Below are positions 17,077 to 25,168 of a DNA stretch of 36,516 bases, piece after piece. The notes beneath the pieces are model-generated. The model was not told where the DNA came from. It saw only the letters and a program-made list of their open reading frames with translations, and made no database searches. The stretch comes from an uncultured Clostridia bacterium. Lineage in GTDB: Bacteria > Bacillota > Clostridia > Christensenellales > Borkfalkiaceae. The stretch covers positions 1 through 36,516 of the forward strand of contig CALVWQ010000018.1 in assembly GCA_944367535.1 (NCBI GenBank), read 5' to 3'. The number at the start of each line of letters is the position of its first letter. Position 1 is the first letter of the stretch. Position numbers and translations under genes: made by a program.

Positions 17077-18354
17077 TCAGTGAACTTTCACTTCACTCCA
17101 CATCTGATTGATACGCTCGTTGGCCTCGTCGGGGAAATAATTCATGACCACGCAGCGGTCCAAAACTTCTTCCGAAGGATAACTTGCGGTAAACTGTCTG
17201 CCCTTCGTATCGTAAACGACCGTATAGTCGCCTTCCCCGAAGAAATAGGAAAGATCTACGCTGTATTCGCCGTCAGCCGCGCCGTAAGAATCCACTACCC
17301 AATCAAACACTTCGCTACCCGCAACGCAGCTCACATACCCTATAAATTCCATGTTTGCAATGACGTTTTCGGGTTCGGAAAGAAAATCTATGAATTTAAG
17401 CGCAAGATCCTTGTTTTTTGCGTCCTTGGGAACGCACCAACCGTCGAACCAGACATTTGACCCCTCGTCGGGAATGCTGTAATAAAGTATTTTGCGCTGA
17501 TCTTCGTCCTCAACCTCAACCGCTTCCGCCTCGTCCATGGCGTATACGGCGTCTCCGCTCCAAGCAAAATAAATGTCGATGTCGCCCGTTATGATATAAT
17601 CCTTGCCGCTGTCGACTTCCATTCCGTAGCTTCTCTCTTTAAGGTCGGTCAGCGCGTTTTTCACTGCCGATACGGTATTCTCCGTCGTGTCGTTGAACGC
17701 CGCTCTCAATGCCGACTGATACGCGTCCTTCGAGCCTCCGGCAGCATAATCCGCCGCACATTCCAAGAGTTCGTCCTGATAATAATTTGCAAGACCTATG
17801 AAATAGGTGTCGCGAACGCTGTCTTTGATGCTGAATCTTCCCCTGTAATCGTCATTCCACAGATTCATCCAGGAATTCATATCGGCAACATCCACCGCTT
17901 TGGGATTATAGACAAGTCCTAACGTTCCCCACATATATCCTGCGGCGTAGTTTGCAAGAGTTTTCCCTTCTCCGAAGGAAATAGAATTAAATGTATTCTC
18001 TATAAAAGGAGAAACGTTCTGTTTATACGCGCCGTCCGCAGCGAGTTCTATTTCTTCAAGCATACCCTCTCGCGCCATTTTCTCTATCATATAGTCGGAC
18101 GGGCATATAAGGTCATACGCATCGCCGTCTATTTTCAAGGAGTTATAACAATCCTCCGGCGTATCGAAACAAGAATACTCGACAGTTACGCCGTACTCCT
18201 GTTCAAACTTTTCGATAAGAGTTTCGTCTATATATTCCTCGCAGTTGTAAACCCTGAGATCCGCCTCTTTACCGCAGCCCGCAAAAGAAAACGATGCGGT
18301 AAGGGCGGTTATCGCAAGCGTCGACGAGATGATTTTTCCGAATTTTGTGTTCAT
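17077..18354 (-). CDS. potD: Spermidine/putrescine-binding lipoprotein PotD
   Basis: 425 residues, extracellular polyamine-binding component of PotABCD. A signal peptide with lipobox ending FAGC (Cys27) is followed by RVYNCEEYIDETLIEKFEQE, the usual start of the PotD fold. Later blocks are DLICPSDYMIEKM, YMWGTLGLVYNP, DIDIYFAWSGDAVYAMD and NVWFDGWCVPKDAKN. It is longer than E. coli PotD (348), mainly in the C-terminal half. Start ATG 18354 has AAGGAG. It lies 20 bp after potC. Other polycation or amine ligands cannot be excluded from sequence alone. Confidence 0.93.
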   Translation of the reverse strand: MNTKFGKIISSTLAITALTASFSFAGCGKEADLRVYNCEEYIDETLIEKFEQEYGVTVEYSCFDTPEDCYNSLKIDGDAYDLICPSDYMIEKMAREGMLEEIELAADGAYKQNVSPFIENTFNSISFGEGKTLANYAAGYMWGTLGLVYNPKAVDVADMNSWMNLWNDDYRGRFSIKDSVRDTYFIGLANYYQDELLECAADYAAGGSKDAYQSALRAAFNDTTENTVSAVKNALTDLKERSYGMEVDSGKDYIITGDIDIYFAWSGDAVYAMDEAEAVEVEDEDQRKILYYSIPDEGSNVWFDGWCVPKDAKNKDLALKFIDFLSEPENVIANMEFIGYVSCVAGSEVFDWVVDSYGAADGEYSVDLSYFFGEGDYTVVYDTKGRQFTASYPSEEVLDRCVVMNYFPDEANERINQMWSEVKVH

Positions 18355-18374
18355 TTTATTTTCTCCTTTTATTT

Positions 18375-19184
18375 TTATATTTTTTTCTTTCTTATAATCT
18401 GTTCTTTTTTAATCTTAGAAGAACTTTTAAAGTTCATAAAGCAAACTACCGCTACCAGTATTATGAATATGAGCGATGACAGAGCGCGCAGTTCGACGAG
18501 GTAAGCATTCCTCGGTTTTTTGATTGCCGCGTAAACATACGTGCTTATCGTATCGAATCCGGACGGCCTTGTATAAGTGGTCACCATAAAATCGTCGAGC
18601 GATAAGGTTATTGCAAGCATGAATCCCGCAAAAATACCCGGTAGGATTTCGGGGATAACCACCTTGAAAAGTGCGTAAGCAGGCGTCGCGCCCAGATCGA
18701 GAGCCGCTTCGTATAAACTCGGATCCAACTGTTTTAATTTAGGCAACACGGACAATACCACGAAAGGCGTACACAAAACGATATGCCCTATAAGCAGCGC
18801 CCCGTAACTTCTGCCCATCGATATAAAGGCAAACACGAGCATAAGCGATATAGCCGTTACTATTTCGGCGTTTATTACGGGAATCTGCGAAGCGCTCTTG
18901 GTAAACTTGCCCAGCCATTTTTTATTATAATAAATGCCTATCGCGCCGAGTGTGCCGAGAACGGTTGAGAGCGCCGCAGCCAGAACGGCAAGAACGACCG
19001 TATTGACTATCATCTCCCTCAACACCTTTACGCTGAACAGATTTCCGTACGCTTCAAGCGAAAACCCGCCCCATATTCCCATGACCTTTTCGGGAGTGAA
19101 ACTGTAAATGAAAAGAAAGACAATTGGCGCGTATATAAACGCGAGAGCGATAAAGACTATGATAACGGATATAAACCTTTTCAT
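18375..19184 (-). CDS. potC: Polyamine ABC permease PotC
   Basis: 269 residues, six predicted membrane helices, with the binding-protein-dependent permease EAA loop EAALDLGATPAYALFKVV near 178-200. The N-terminus (MKRFISVIIVFIALAFIYAP) and TYTRPSGFDTISTYVYAAIK are typical of PotC. The start overlaps the potB stop by 4 nt, so translation is coupled. Confidence 0.93.
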   Translation of the reverse strand: MKRFISVIIVFIALAFIYAPIVFLFIYSFTPEKVMGIWGGFSLEAYGNLFSVKVLREMIVNTVVLAVLAAALSTVLGTLGAIGIYYNKKWLGKFTKSASQIPVINAEIVTAISLMLVFAFISMGRSYGALLIGHIVLCTPFVVLSVLPKLKQLDPSLYEAALDLGATPAYALFKVVIPEILPGIFAGFMLAITLSLDDFMVTTYTRPSGFDTISTYVYAAIKKPRNAYLVELRALSSLIFIILVAVVCFMNFKSSSKIKKEQIIRKKKI

Positions 19185-19999
19185 AACACAGTCTCCCTTG
19201 CGTTTCCCTGACCCGAAAATCCGCCCGTCAACAGCGTGCAGAGAAACATTATAACGAGAAGTACAAGCGCTATCACCGAACCGTAATGCCAGTTACCGCC
19301 GCTGCCGAACCACAACTCTATAAGATCCCCGATTATCGCTATTTTGCCGTTGCTGTACGTCTTGCTGATAACGTAACATGTCATGGACGGCAGAAAGACC
19401 ATGGTTATTCCGCTCGCGATTCCTGCGGCAGACAACGGAAGAGTAACCGATGTAAACACCTTAGCCTTACTAGCCCCGAGATCGGCCGCCGCTTCTTCCA
19501 GACTCTTGTCCATTTTTATAAGCGTCGTATAAAGCGGAAGTATCATGAACGGAAGATAATCGTATACCATACCTATCACGACGCTTAAATAATCGTGTTT
19601 TCCGAATATTCCTACAAACGACAGGAGTTCTTTCATCGCCATTGCACGAAGCACGAAATTTATCCACATCGGCATAATAAACAACAGTAAAAGTATTGTG
19701 CGGCGGTGACTTTTTAACCTCGACAGTACATACGCCACGGGATATCCGATAAAAAGGCATAACGCGGTTATTATCAATCCCATAAGCATACTGCTGAACA
19801 GATTCTTTATCGGAGTCGGGTTTGTGAAGAACCACACGAAGTTACTGAACGTGAAACTGCCGTCTTTTGCCGTAAAAGCATAGTATATTATCAATAAAAG
19901 CGGGAAAATTACAAACAGAATCAGGAATACGGCATACGGTATGCAAAGCTGTTTTCTCGAAAAGGAAAACAAACGTTTTTTCGTTTTTTCGGACGTCAT
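19181..19999 (-). CDS. potB: Polyamine ABC permease PotB
   Basis: 272 residues, six predicted helices, with EAA loop LEEAAADLGASKAKVFTSVT. The periplasm-facing N-terminal part has the PotB-type YYAFTAKDGSFTFSNF block. It overlaps potA by 4 nt upstream and potC by 4 nt downstream, forming a tightly coupled permease pair. Confidence 0.93.
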   Translation of the reverse strand: MTSEKTKKRLFSFSRKQLCIPYAVFLILFVIFPLLLIIYYAFTAKDGSFTFSNFVWFFTNPTPIKNLFSSMLMGLIITALCLFIGYPVAYVLSRLKSHRRTILLLLFIMPMWINFVLRAMAMKELLSFVGIFGKHDYLSVVIGMVYDYLPFMILPLYTTLIKMDKSLEEAAADLGASKAKVFTSVTLPLSAAGIASGITMVFLPSMTCYVISKTYSNGKIAIIGDLIELWFGSGGNWHYGSVIALVLLVIMFLCTLLTGGFSGQGNARETVL

Positions 20000-21510
20000 C
20001 TTCTGACCTCCTGTTTCAGCGCAAGACGTATTTTGTCCTTTTTGATAATCACTCCGACTCTGTCGTTTTCGTTCCAGGTGTCCTCGGTGTCGAACACGTA
20101 GTCTTCTTCGTTTTCGTCAGTGCGGACTATAAGCTGATAATGGTCGCCCTTATAGATTATCGAAACGATATTACCGACCGCACCGCCTTCTTCCGCGTTA
20201 TCGGTTATTTCTATGTCTTTAAGTCCTACCGTAACTTCCACATCGGTATCGGTAAGGTCTATTTTATTGCCATCTGCGGTAATGAGATATCCTTCCTCAT
20301 CAAGAAAAGAGCCGGGATATAACTGCGTAACGTCGCACTCGAATTCGCCGTCTCCGAAACATACAGTATTGTGCTTGGTGATATAACCTTCGAATTTGTT
20401 GTCCGAAAACTCTTTTGCCATGATATGAATGTCGTCTGGGCGGATAAAGATGCTCGCCTTTTCTCCGACCTGCCTCTGCGCGGTGCTCTGTATCACCACC
20501 TCGCTCTTTCCGACTTTCATCACCATTTCGTAATGTACGCCTTTGAAAATGGAACTGATTATAACTCCCTTAACCTGCCCCTTGTCCTCATCCATAAGGA
20601 ATATATCTTCGGGACGGACTACGACGTCCACCTTTTCGTTTTTTTCAAAATCGTCGACACAGTCGAAAACTTTCCCGATAAATCTTACCTTTCTGTTTCC
20701 CGTCATGGTACCGCTGAAAATATTGCTGTCCCCTATAAAATCGGCGACAAACGAATTTTTCGGCTCGTTGTAAATATCGGTCGGCTTGCCAATCTGCTGA
20801 ATCACGCCGTCTTTCATGACCACTATCGTATCGCTCATGGTGAGCGCCTCTTCCTGGTCGTGAGTAACGTATATAAAGGTAATGCCGAGCTTTCTGTGCA
20901 TCTCTTTAAGTTCGAGCTGCATATCTTTTCTCATTTTCAAATCGAGCGCGCCGAGCGGCTCGTCCAGGAGAAGGATTTCGGGTTCGTTGACGAGCGCGCG
21001 CGCAATCGCGACTCGCTGTTGCTGACCGCCGGAAAGCGTGGAAACAGAACGTCTTTCAAATCCTTCGAGGTCGACCATTTTCAGAGCGTGCTCCACCTTT
21101 TTAGCGACTTCCTGTTTATCGAGTTTAACCTCTTTTATCTTCGTCTTGCCCGACTTGTCCGTTATTTTAGTCGGAATTCTTTTCAGTTTTAAACCGAAAG
21201 CGACGTTATCATAAACGTTTAAATGCGGGAAAAGCGCATAACGCTGAAAAACAGTGTTTATCGGCCGTTTATTCGGCGGCAATGCGCTTATATCTTTTCC
21301 GTTTAAAAGTATCTGACCGCTTGTAGGCTTATCGAAACCTGCGATCATTCTGAGCGTAGTGGTCTTGCCGCAGCCCGATGGTCCCAGAAAAGTTACGAAT
21401 TCGCCTTTTCTTACGTAAAGGTCAATGTTATCAACGGCAACCAACCCGTCCTCGAATACACGAGTAAGCCCGATAAGTTCAATTATTTTTTCCTGTGTTT
21501 TGTCGTTCAT
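19996..21510 (-). CDS. potA: Polyamine ABC ATPase PotA, unusually long
   Basis: ATPase of the polyamine importer. The first 240 residues are a standard ABC domain: GPSGCGKTTTLRMIAGFDKP (Walker A), Q-loop VFQRYALFPHL, signature LSGGQQQRVAIARAL, Walker B ILLLDEPLGALD, and switch His in YVTHDQEEAL. The total of 504 residues exceeds the usual 350-390. The tail holds a TOBE-type segment (about 290-355, VDVVVRPEDIFLMDEDKGQV) and then a second similar one (about 365-500, containing VEVTVGLKDIEI and NIVSIIYKGDHYQLIVRT), suggesting an additional regulatory or dimerisation module. It lies 42 bp after the XRE regulator. Confidence 0.93.
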   Translation of the reverse strand: MNDKTQEKIIELIGLTRVFEDGLVAVDNIDLYVRKGEFVTFLGPSGCGKTTTLRMIAGFDKPTSGQILLNGKDISALPPNKRPINTVFQRYALFPHLNVYDNVAFGLKLKRIPTKITDKSGKTKIKEVKLDKQEVAKKVEHALKMVDLEGFERRSVSTLSGGQQQRVAIARALVNEPEILLLDEPLGALDLKMRKDMQLELKEMHRKLGITFIYVTHDQEEALTMSDTIVVMKDGVIQQIGKPTDIYNEPKNSFVADFIGDSNIFSGTMTGNRKVRFIGKVFDCVDDFEKNEKVDVVVRPEDIFLMDEDKGQVKGVIISSIFKGVHYEMVMKVGKSEVVIQSTAQRQVGEKASIFIRPDDIHIMAKEFSDNKFEGYITKHNTVCFGDGEFECDVTQLYPGSFLDEEGYLITADGNKIDLTDTDVEVTVGLKDIEITDNAEEGGAVGNIVSIIYKGDHYQLIVRTDENEEDYVFDTEDTWNENDRVGVIIKKDKIRLALKQEVRR

Positions 21511-21552
21511 TTCAGTATCCTCTTTGCTGAAAGTATAAACTCTTTTTATGTA

Positions 21553-22089
21553 TTAAAACGACGGCGGCGACGACACCCATACGAATTCGGCGGGCGATGA
21601 CGTCCTGTTTTCTATTCTGTGTACGACGCTCGCCTTGTAATAAAAACTTTCGCCTTTTTTGACGCGAAGTTTTCTTTTACCGAGAATAAGCGTAATTTCG
21701 CCCTTTATTACGTATCCGAACTCCTCTCCCTCATGCGGGAAATCCTCTTCGGTCGAGGCGAGCGGATTAAGCGACATATGCACGGGCTCCATCGCGTTTT
21801 TCTGGGCATTCGGAACGAGCCAGTTTAAAGTATAATTCTCAGTCACCTTCTCTATAAACTCGTTTTTATTGAAAGTAACTTTTTCCTCCTGGTCGTCGTC
21901 GGAAAAAAACTCTTTTAAATTTGTGCCCAGCGCCGAAAGAATGTCTATAAGCGTCGCTATGGACGGGCTGGTCAGGTCGTTTTCGAGCTGCGATATGTAT
22001 CCTTTGGTGAGTTCGCACCTGTCCGCAAGCTCTTCCTGCGTAAGTTCGCAGGACAGCCTTAAATCTTTTATTTTTTCACCTATTACCAT
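21553..22089 (-). CDS. XRE-family regulator with cupin domain (PuuR-like)
   Basis: 178 residues. Residues about 5-60 form a Cro/C1-type helix-turn-helix (LTQEELADRCELTKGYISQLEND). Residues about 100-175 form a cupin barrel (HEGEEFGYVIKGEITLILGK, then KKGESFYYKASVVHRIEN). This layout is shared by PuuR and related regulators that sense amines through the cupin. It is first in the potABCD transcript, so it probably controls polyamine uptake and itself. The ligand is inferred from context. A GGGGAAAG site precedes ATG 22089. Confidence 0.9.
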   Translation of the reverse strand: MVIGEKIKDLRLSCELTQEELADRCELTKGYISQLENDLTSPSIATLIDILSALGTNLKEFFSDDDQEEKVTFNKNEFIEKVTENYTLNWLVPNAQKNAMEPVHMSLNPLASTEEDFPHEGEEFGYVIKGEITLILGKRKLRVKKGESFYYKASVVHRIENRTSSPAEFVWVSSPPSF

Positions 22090-22114
22090 ATGGCTTTCCC
22101 CGCGTTATTTTTTG

Positions 22115-22152
22115 GTTTAGAGATTTCTAACAAAATGTTTAACAATTCTAAA
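22115..22152. promoter_or_regulatory. Candidate operator in the XRE-pot leader
   Basis: TTTAGA (22115-22120) and TCTAAA (22147-22152) form the outer arms of a dyad; inside are TTCTAACAAAA and TTTAACAATTCTAAA, a loose repeat of TTCTAA/TTTAAC half sites. It lies between the -10 box and the start codon, a fitting place for autorepression. Weak evidence. Confidence 0.35.
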
Positions 22153-22170
22153 CTCAGCGCAACGTTTAAT

Positions 22171-22199
22171 ATTATATAAATTTGTTTTGATGTTGTCAA
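22171..22199 (-). promoter_or_regulatory. Promoter of XRE-potABCD operon
   Basis: Perfect TTGACA (22199-22194), 17-nt spacer, TATAAT (22176-22171); leader about 75 nt. Confidence 0.85.
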
Positions 22200-22253
22200 T
22201 TATTTTATAATACTTTTTTTAATTTTTTATCCGAAACTTTTACTATAAAAATC

Positions 22254-22310
22254 CCCGCTCGCGTCCGAAAAGATTTTATCGGCTTTAAGCCGCGGGTTTT
22301 TTATTTTTTT
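22254..22310. terminator. Isolated terminator-like hairpin upstream of the XRE promoter
   Basis: CCCGC (22254-22258) and GCGGG (22292-22296) enclose inner CCGAAAAGATTTTATCGG pairing, followed by TTTTTTATTTTTTT on the plus strand and ATTTTTATAG on the minus strand. No gene ends here. A plus-strand TATAAT at about 22206-22211 could feed a roughly 90-nt RNA into it. Confidence 0.45.
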
Positions 22311-22508
22311 CAGTCGATTTACTTATTAAATTTTCCCCTGAAATTTCTTGACGAATTGCCGCCTCGGACTCTTTTCAGTTTTATATTTTTCCTTCCTTTA
22401 AGTTTATAGTTTTAAATAAGCGCATTCTTTAAACATAAATCCGTAATAGAATCATAATTTTCGGATTTTCAGGCAGTTTCCCTTTTTTGTTTTATTAAAG
22501 CTTAACGT

Positions 22509-22537
22509 TTGCTTTAATTTAACAAATATAATATAAT
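22509..22537 (+). promoter_or_regulatory. Promoter of the intergenic RNA candidate
   Basis: TTGCTT (22509-22514), 17-nt spacer, TATAAT (22532-22537), in a region with no plus-strand gene downstream. Confidence 0.5.
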
Positions 22538-22543
22538 ATATCA

Positions 22544-22700
22544 ACATTTCGTACCTACGCGGACGGGCGCTTATAATTAAAAAGGCGTATTCACAATGTT
22601 CATTTTCATTCAGATTCTCGGATTTCAATACTTAACTCAATAATTAAAACGAATGAATGTTTTAAAATCCGGAGAGGCAATTTATGTTGCCTCTTTTTAA
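22544..22700 (+). ncRNA. Candidate small RNA of about 155 nt
   Basis: Between a plausible sigma-A promoter and a clear terminator (AGAGGCAA 22673-22680, loop, TTGCCTCT 22687-22694, then TTTT) there is no convincing gene, only a 15-codon ORF. The segment can fold on itself: TCTCGGATTT (around 22616-22625) is nearly complementary to AAATCCGGAGA (around 22665-22675), and TTCATTC faces GAATGAATG. That long-range pairing would compete with the base of the terminator. Gene-free stretch 22200-22936 otherwise holds only the hairpins listed separately. No known RNA family recognised. Confidence 0.45.
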
Positions 22701-22769
22701 ATGAAAAAAAGTTAAACTATATATAATATTAAAATAAATTTTATGCTGAAAAATACAAATTCAATATTG

Positions 22770-22816
22770 AAAAAAATTTTTAAAAAACGCGCCGCGCCGA
22801 TGAATTCGGCGCGGCG
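22770..22816 (-). terminator. Terminator of the PHP-SDR-aldolase operon
   Basis: CCGCGCCGA (22792-22800) pairs with TCGGCGCGG (22806-22814), loop TGAAT; on the minus strand it is followed by GCGTTTTTTAAAAATTTTTTTC. It lies 120 bp after the aldolase stop. Confidence 0.85.
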
Positions 22817-22936
22817 GCATAATAATTTAACATGTAAAAAGTAAAATAAAAGAACAATATCGATAATGACAAAAGTAATTAACCTTATTAGTTAAACCTT
22901 TATCGATTTTATCGGATATAATACCCAAAAGCGGGA

Positions 22937-24226
22937 TTATTTGAGGTGGAAAGCCTTGTTGATATCCTCTACTTCCTTTTCGTTTATCATTACGATTTCT
23001 CCTACCATCTTGGCATGGATAATCGTGTTTGCGGTAAATTCCGCGACTTCAAGTCTGTCAAAAGCGTTTATAAGCGTTGTACCCGTACTTATGAGGCTGT
23101 CGTTTTCGACAAGTACGACGGGCGAACGGTCGGACAATATCTCGGAAATTTTTTCGGGCGCAACGATATTGGTACCGAAAGGCACGCGCGCAAGGTCTCG
23201 TATCGAAATATACGATTCGGGAATGGTACGGCTGTCGATGGGAGTGTGAGTAACGCCGAAAGCCATGATATGCTTGGGCTGAGCGACGGTTATCGCGTTG
23301 ATTTTGGGGTGCTCGTCGTAGATGAGTTTGTGGAGCCTTACTGAGCGGCTGGGCTCTTTGCCCGCCTCCCTCCAATCGTGCTCTATTCTCACTATATCCT
23401 CGGGTTCGATGTACTTTCTGTCAACGTTATAAGGCGTTATAAGGAATGTGTGCTTATCGAGACGTACGGAGAAAGTGCCCTGCGTGCTCGTGAAAAGACC
23501 TTGGTCATAAGCCCTGTGTATGAGCGTACACATTTCCTTCCTTAGCTTTCTTTCTTCCGAAGAAAAGGAAGTCGGAATAAACTCTCCCAACGTGTGAAGC
23601 CCTTTTTTATTGTACATTTGCAACTGTTCTTCCGTCAATCCCTCGGGCTTTCCTAAAATGGAGGCGGTAATTCCCAGCGAAGCGGCGAAATTAAGGGTTT
23701 CAAACCGCTTAAACGCGTCGAAGAGATTATCCGCACAGGTTATGACGCCGTGATTTTCCATAACGACGACGTTAAAACCTTTCTTGATTTCTCCTACAAT
23801 GCGTTTTGCGAGCGCGTCGCTGCCGGGGACTTCATACTTCGCTATACCCACGGGACCGCACACCTGATGAGGTGTAGGAATTATATTTGCGTTGGGCACT
23901 TCGCGGATAAGACTGTAACTCACGAGTGCCGGCGGGTGCGCGTGCAGAACCGCCGATACGTCGGGTCTGGTTTCATACACGAGTTTATGAAAGGGAAGCT
24001 CGACAGAAGGCTTATATTTACCTATTACCGTACCGTCAGGCAATACTTTACATATATCCGACGGGGAAAGCGAACCCTTGTCTATACCCGAAGGGGTTAT
24101 CCATATATTGCCCTCCGAATCCATTATGGAAAGATTTCCGCCGGAAGTGGTCGTAAGCCCCTTCTGATAGACGCGGTTTAAGAGCAGGACAATCTGCTCG
24201 GCAGGGTGCATCAGATTAAAATTCAT
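22937..24226 (-). CDS. Tandem class II aldolase/adducin-domain protein, second half degenerate
   Basis: 429 residues made of two class II aldolase domains. Domain 1 (about 5-215) has the FucA/AraD pattern: TTSGGNLS, ITPSGIDKG, Glu76 in SVELPFHK, zinc ligands His95 and His97 (VLHAHPP) and His159 (VVMENHGVIT). Domain 2 (about 225-429) aligns along its length, but the equivalents are Ser295, Val314, Gln316 and Asp376, so it cannot bind the metal. The reaction is presumably aldol cleavage of a ketose-phosphate to DHAP plus an aldehyde, or epimerisation; the substrate is unknown. It is last in an operon with an SDR and a PHP protein. GGAGAA precedes the start. Confidence 0.88.
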   Translation of the reverse strand: MNFNLMHPAEQIVLLLNRVYQKGLTTTSGGNLSIMDSEGNIWITPSGIDKGSLSPSDICKVLPDGTVIGKYKPSVELPFHKLVYETRPDVSAVLHAHPPALVSYSLIREVPNANIIPTPHQVCGPVGIAKYEVPGSDALAKRIVGEIKKGFNVVVMENHGVITCADNLFDAFKRFETLNFAASLGITASILGKPEGLTEEQLQMYNKKGLHTLGEFIPTSFSSEERKLRKEMCTLIHRAYDQGLFTSTQGTFSVRLDKHTFLITPYNVDRKYIEPEDIVRIEHDWREAGKEPSRSVRLHKLIYDEHPKINAITVAQPKHIMAFGVTHTPIDSRTIPESYISIRDLARVPFGTNIVAPEKISEILSDRSPVVLVENDSLISTGTTLINAFDRLEVAEFTANTIIHAKMVGEIVMINEKEVEDINKAFHLK

Positions 24227-24305
24227 AAATAATTCTCCTTTTCTCTCTTTTGTATTTTACCGCAAAAAAATTTTTATCTTGACAAAACAAAAACGTCGCG
24301 CAAAA

Positions 24306-25082
24306 TTACATCTGCTGTCCGCCGGTAACGTTTATCGCCTGACCCGTCATGTAAGACGAATAGTCGGAAGCGAGGAAGACCATAACATCTTCTATATCCT
24401 TATATTCGCATGAACGTTTCATGGGTACCTGATTTATATATTTTTCCCTTACCTGCTCTTCGGTTATACCTTGATTTGCGGCATATTGTTTGAAAAGACT
24501 GTTTACCCAGAGCGGTGAATTGAGAAGATTTCCGGGGCAGATGCAGTTTACTCTGACGCCCTGTTCCGCGAATTCGAGCGCAAGGCTCTGTGTAAGGCCG
24601 ACACCGCCGAACTTACTAGAAGCATAAGCGCCGTTTTTGAACGAACCTTTCTTGCCCGACTTGCTGTTTATCTGAATTATGCTTCCGCTCTTTCTTTCGA
24701 GCATGGAGGGAGCAAACGCCTTAACGGTATTGAAATATCCGTTGAGGTTTATATTGGTAACGAGTGCAAACGCCTCGGGAGAAAGCGAATAAATATCACC
24801 GCTCTTGACGATTGCGGCGTTTGAAATAAGGATATCCACCTTTCCCCATTTATCAAGGACCGCTTTTGCAGCCGCTTCACACTGGTCAAATTTCGTTACA
24901 TCAACAGAAATAGCGATTGCATCCTTTAACTTTGAGGCAACCGCTTTTGCGCCTTCGTAATTTATGTCGCATACGGCGACTTTACAGCCCTCTTTGTCAA
25001 GACGCAGGGCGAGCGCTTCGCCGAGTCCCTGACTTGCGCCCGTAACAACGGCAACTTTGCCTTCGAGATTGATTGTACTCAT
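24306..25082 (-). CDS. srlD: SDR oxidoreductase, sorbitol-6-phosphate 2-dehydrogenase-like
   Basis: 258 residues of the short-chain dehydrogenase fold: TGASQGLG nucleotide loop (about 13-20), SNAAIV, catalytic Ser in IIQINSKSGKKGS, and YASSK. Strong resemblance to SrlD/GutD in INSKSGK, FGGVGLTQSLALEFAEQG, GNLLNSPLW, VPMKRSCEYKDI and the C-terminal TGQAINVTGGQQM. SrlD interconverts sorbitol 6-phosphate and fructose 6-phosphate with NAD. Start chosen at ATG 25082 (MSTINLEGK), with AAGGAG; a longer upstream reading lacks a ribosome site. No sorbitol PTS is nearby, so a related polyol phosphate is possible. Confidence 0.85.
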   Translation of the reverse strand: MSTINLEGKVAVVTGASQGLGEALALRLDKEGCKVAVCDINYEGAKAVASKLKDAIAISVDVTKFDQCEAAAKAVLDKWGKVDILISNAAIVKSGDIYSLSPEAFALVTNINLNGYFNTVKAFAPSMLERKSGSIIQINSKSGKKGSFKNGAYASSKFGGVGLTQSLALEFAEQGVRVNCICPGNLLNSPLWVNSLFKQYAANQGITEEQVREKYINQVPMKRSCEYKDIEDVMVFLASDYSSYMTGQAINVTGGQQM

Positions 25083-25168
25083 TTTTCTTTCACTCCTTGT
25101 TATTTTATAAATCCGAATTTTTCGGGTAATTCCCAATTATCTGAATATGCGACTGCGCCGCATTTTAC

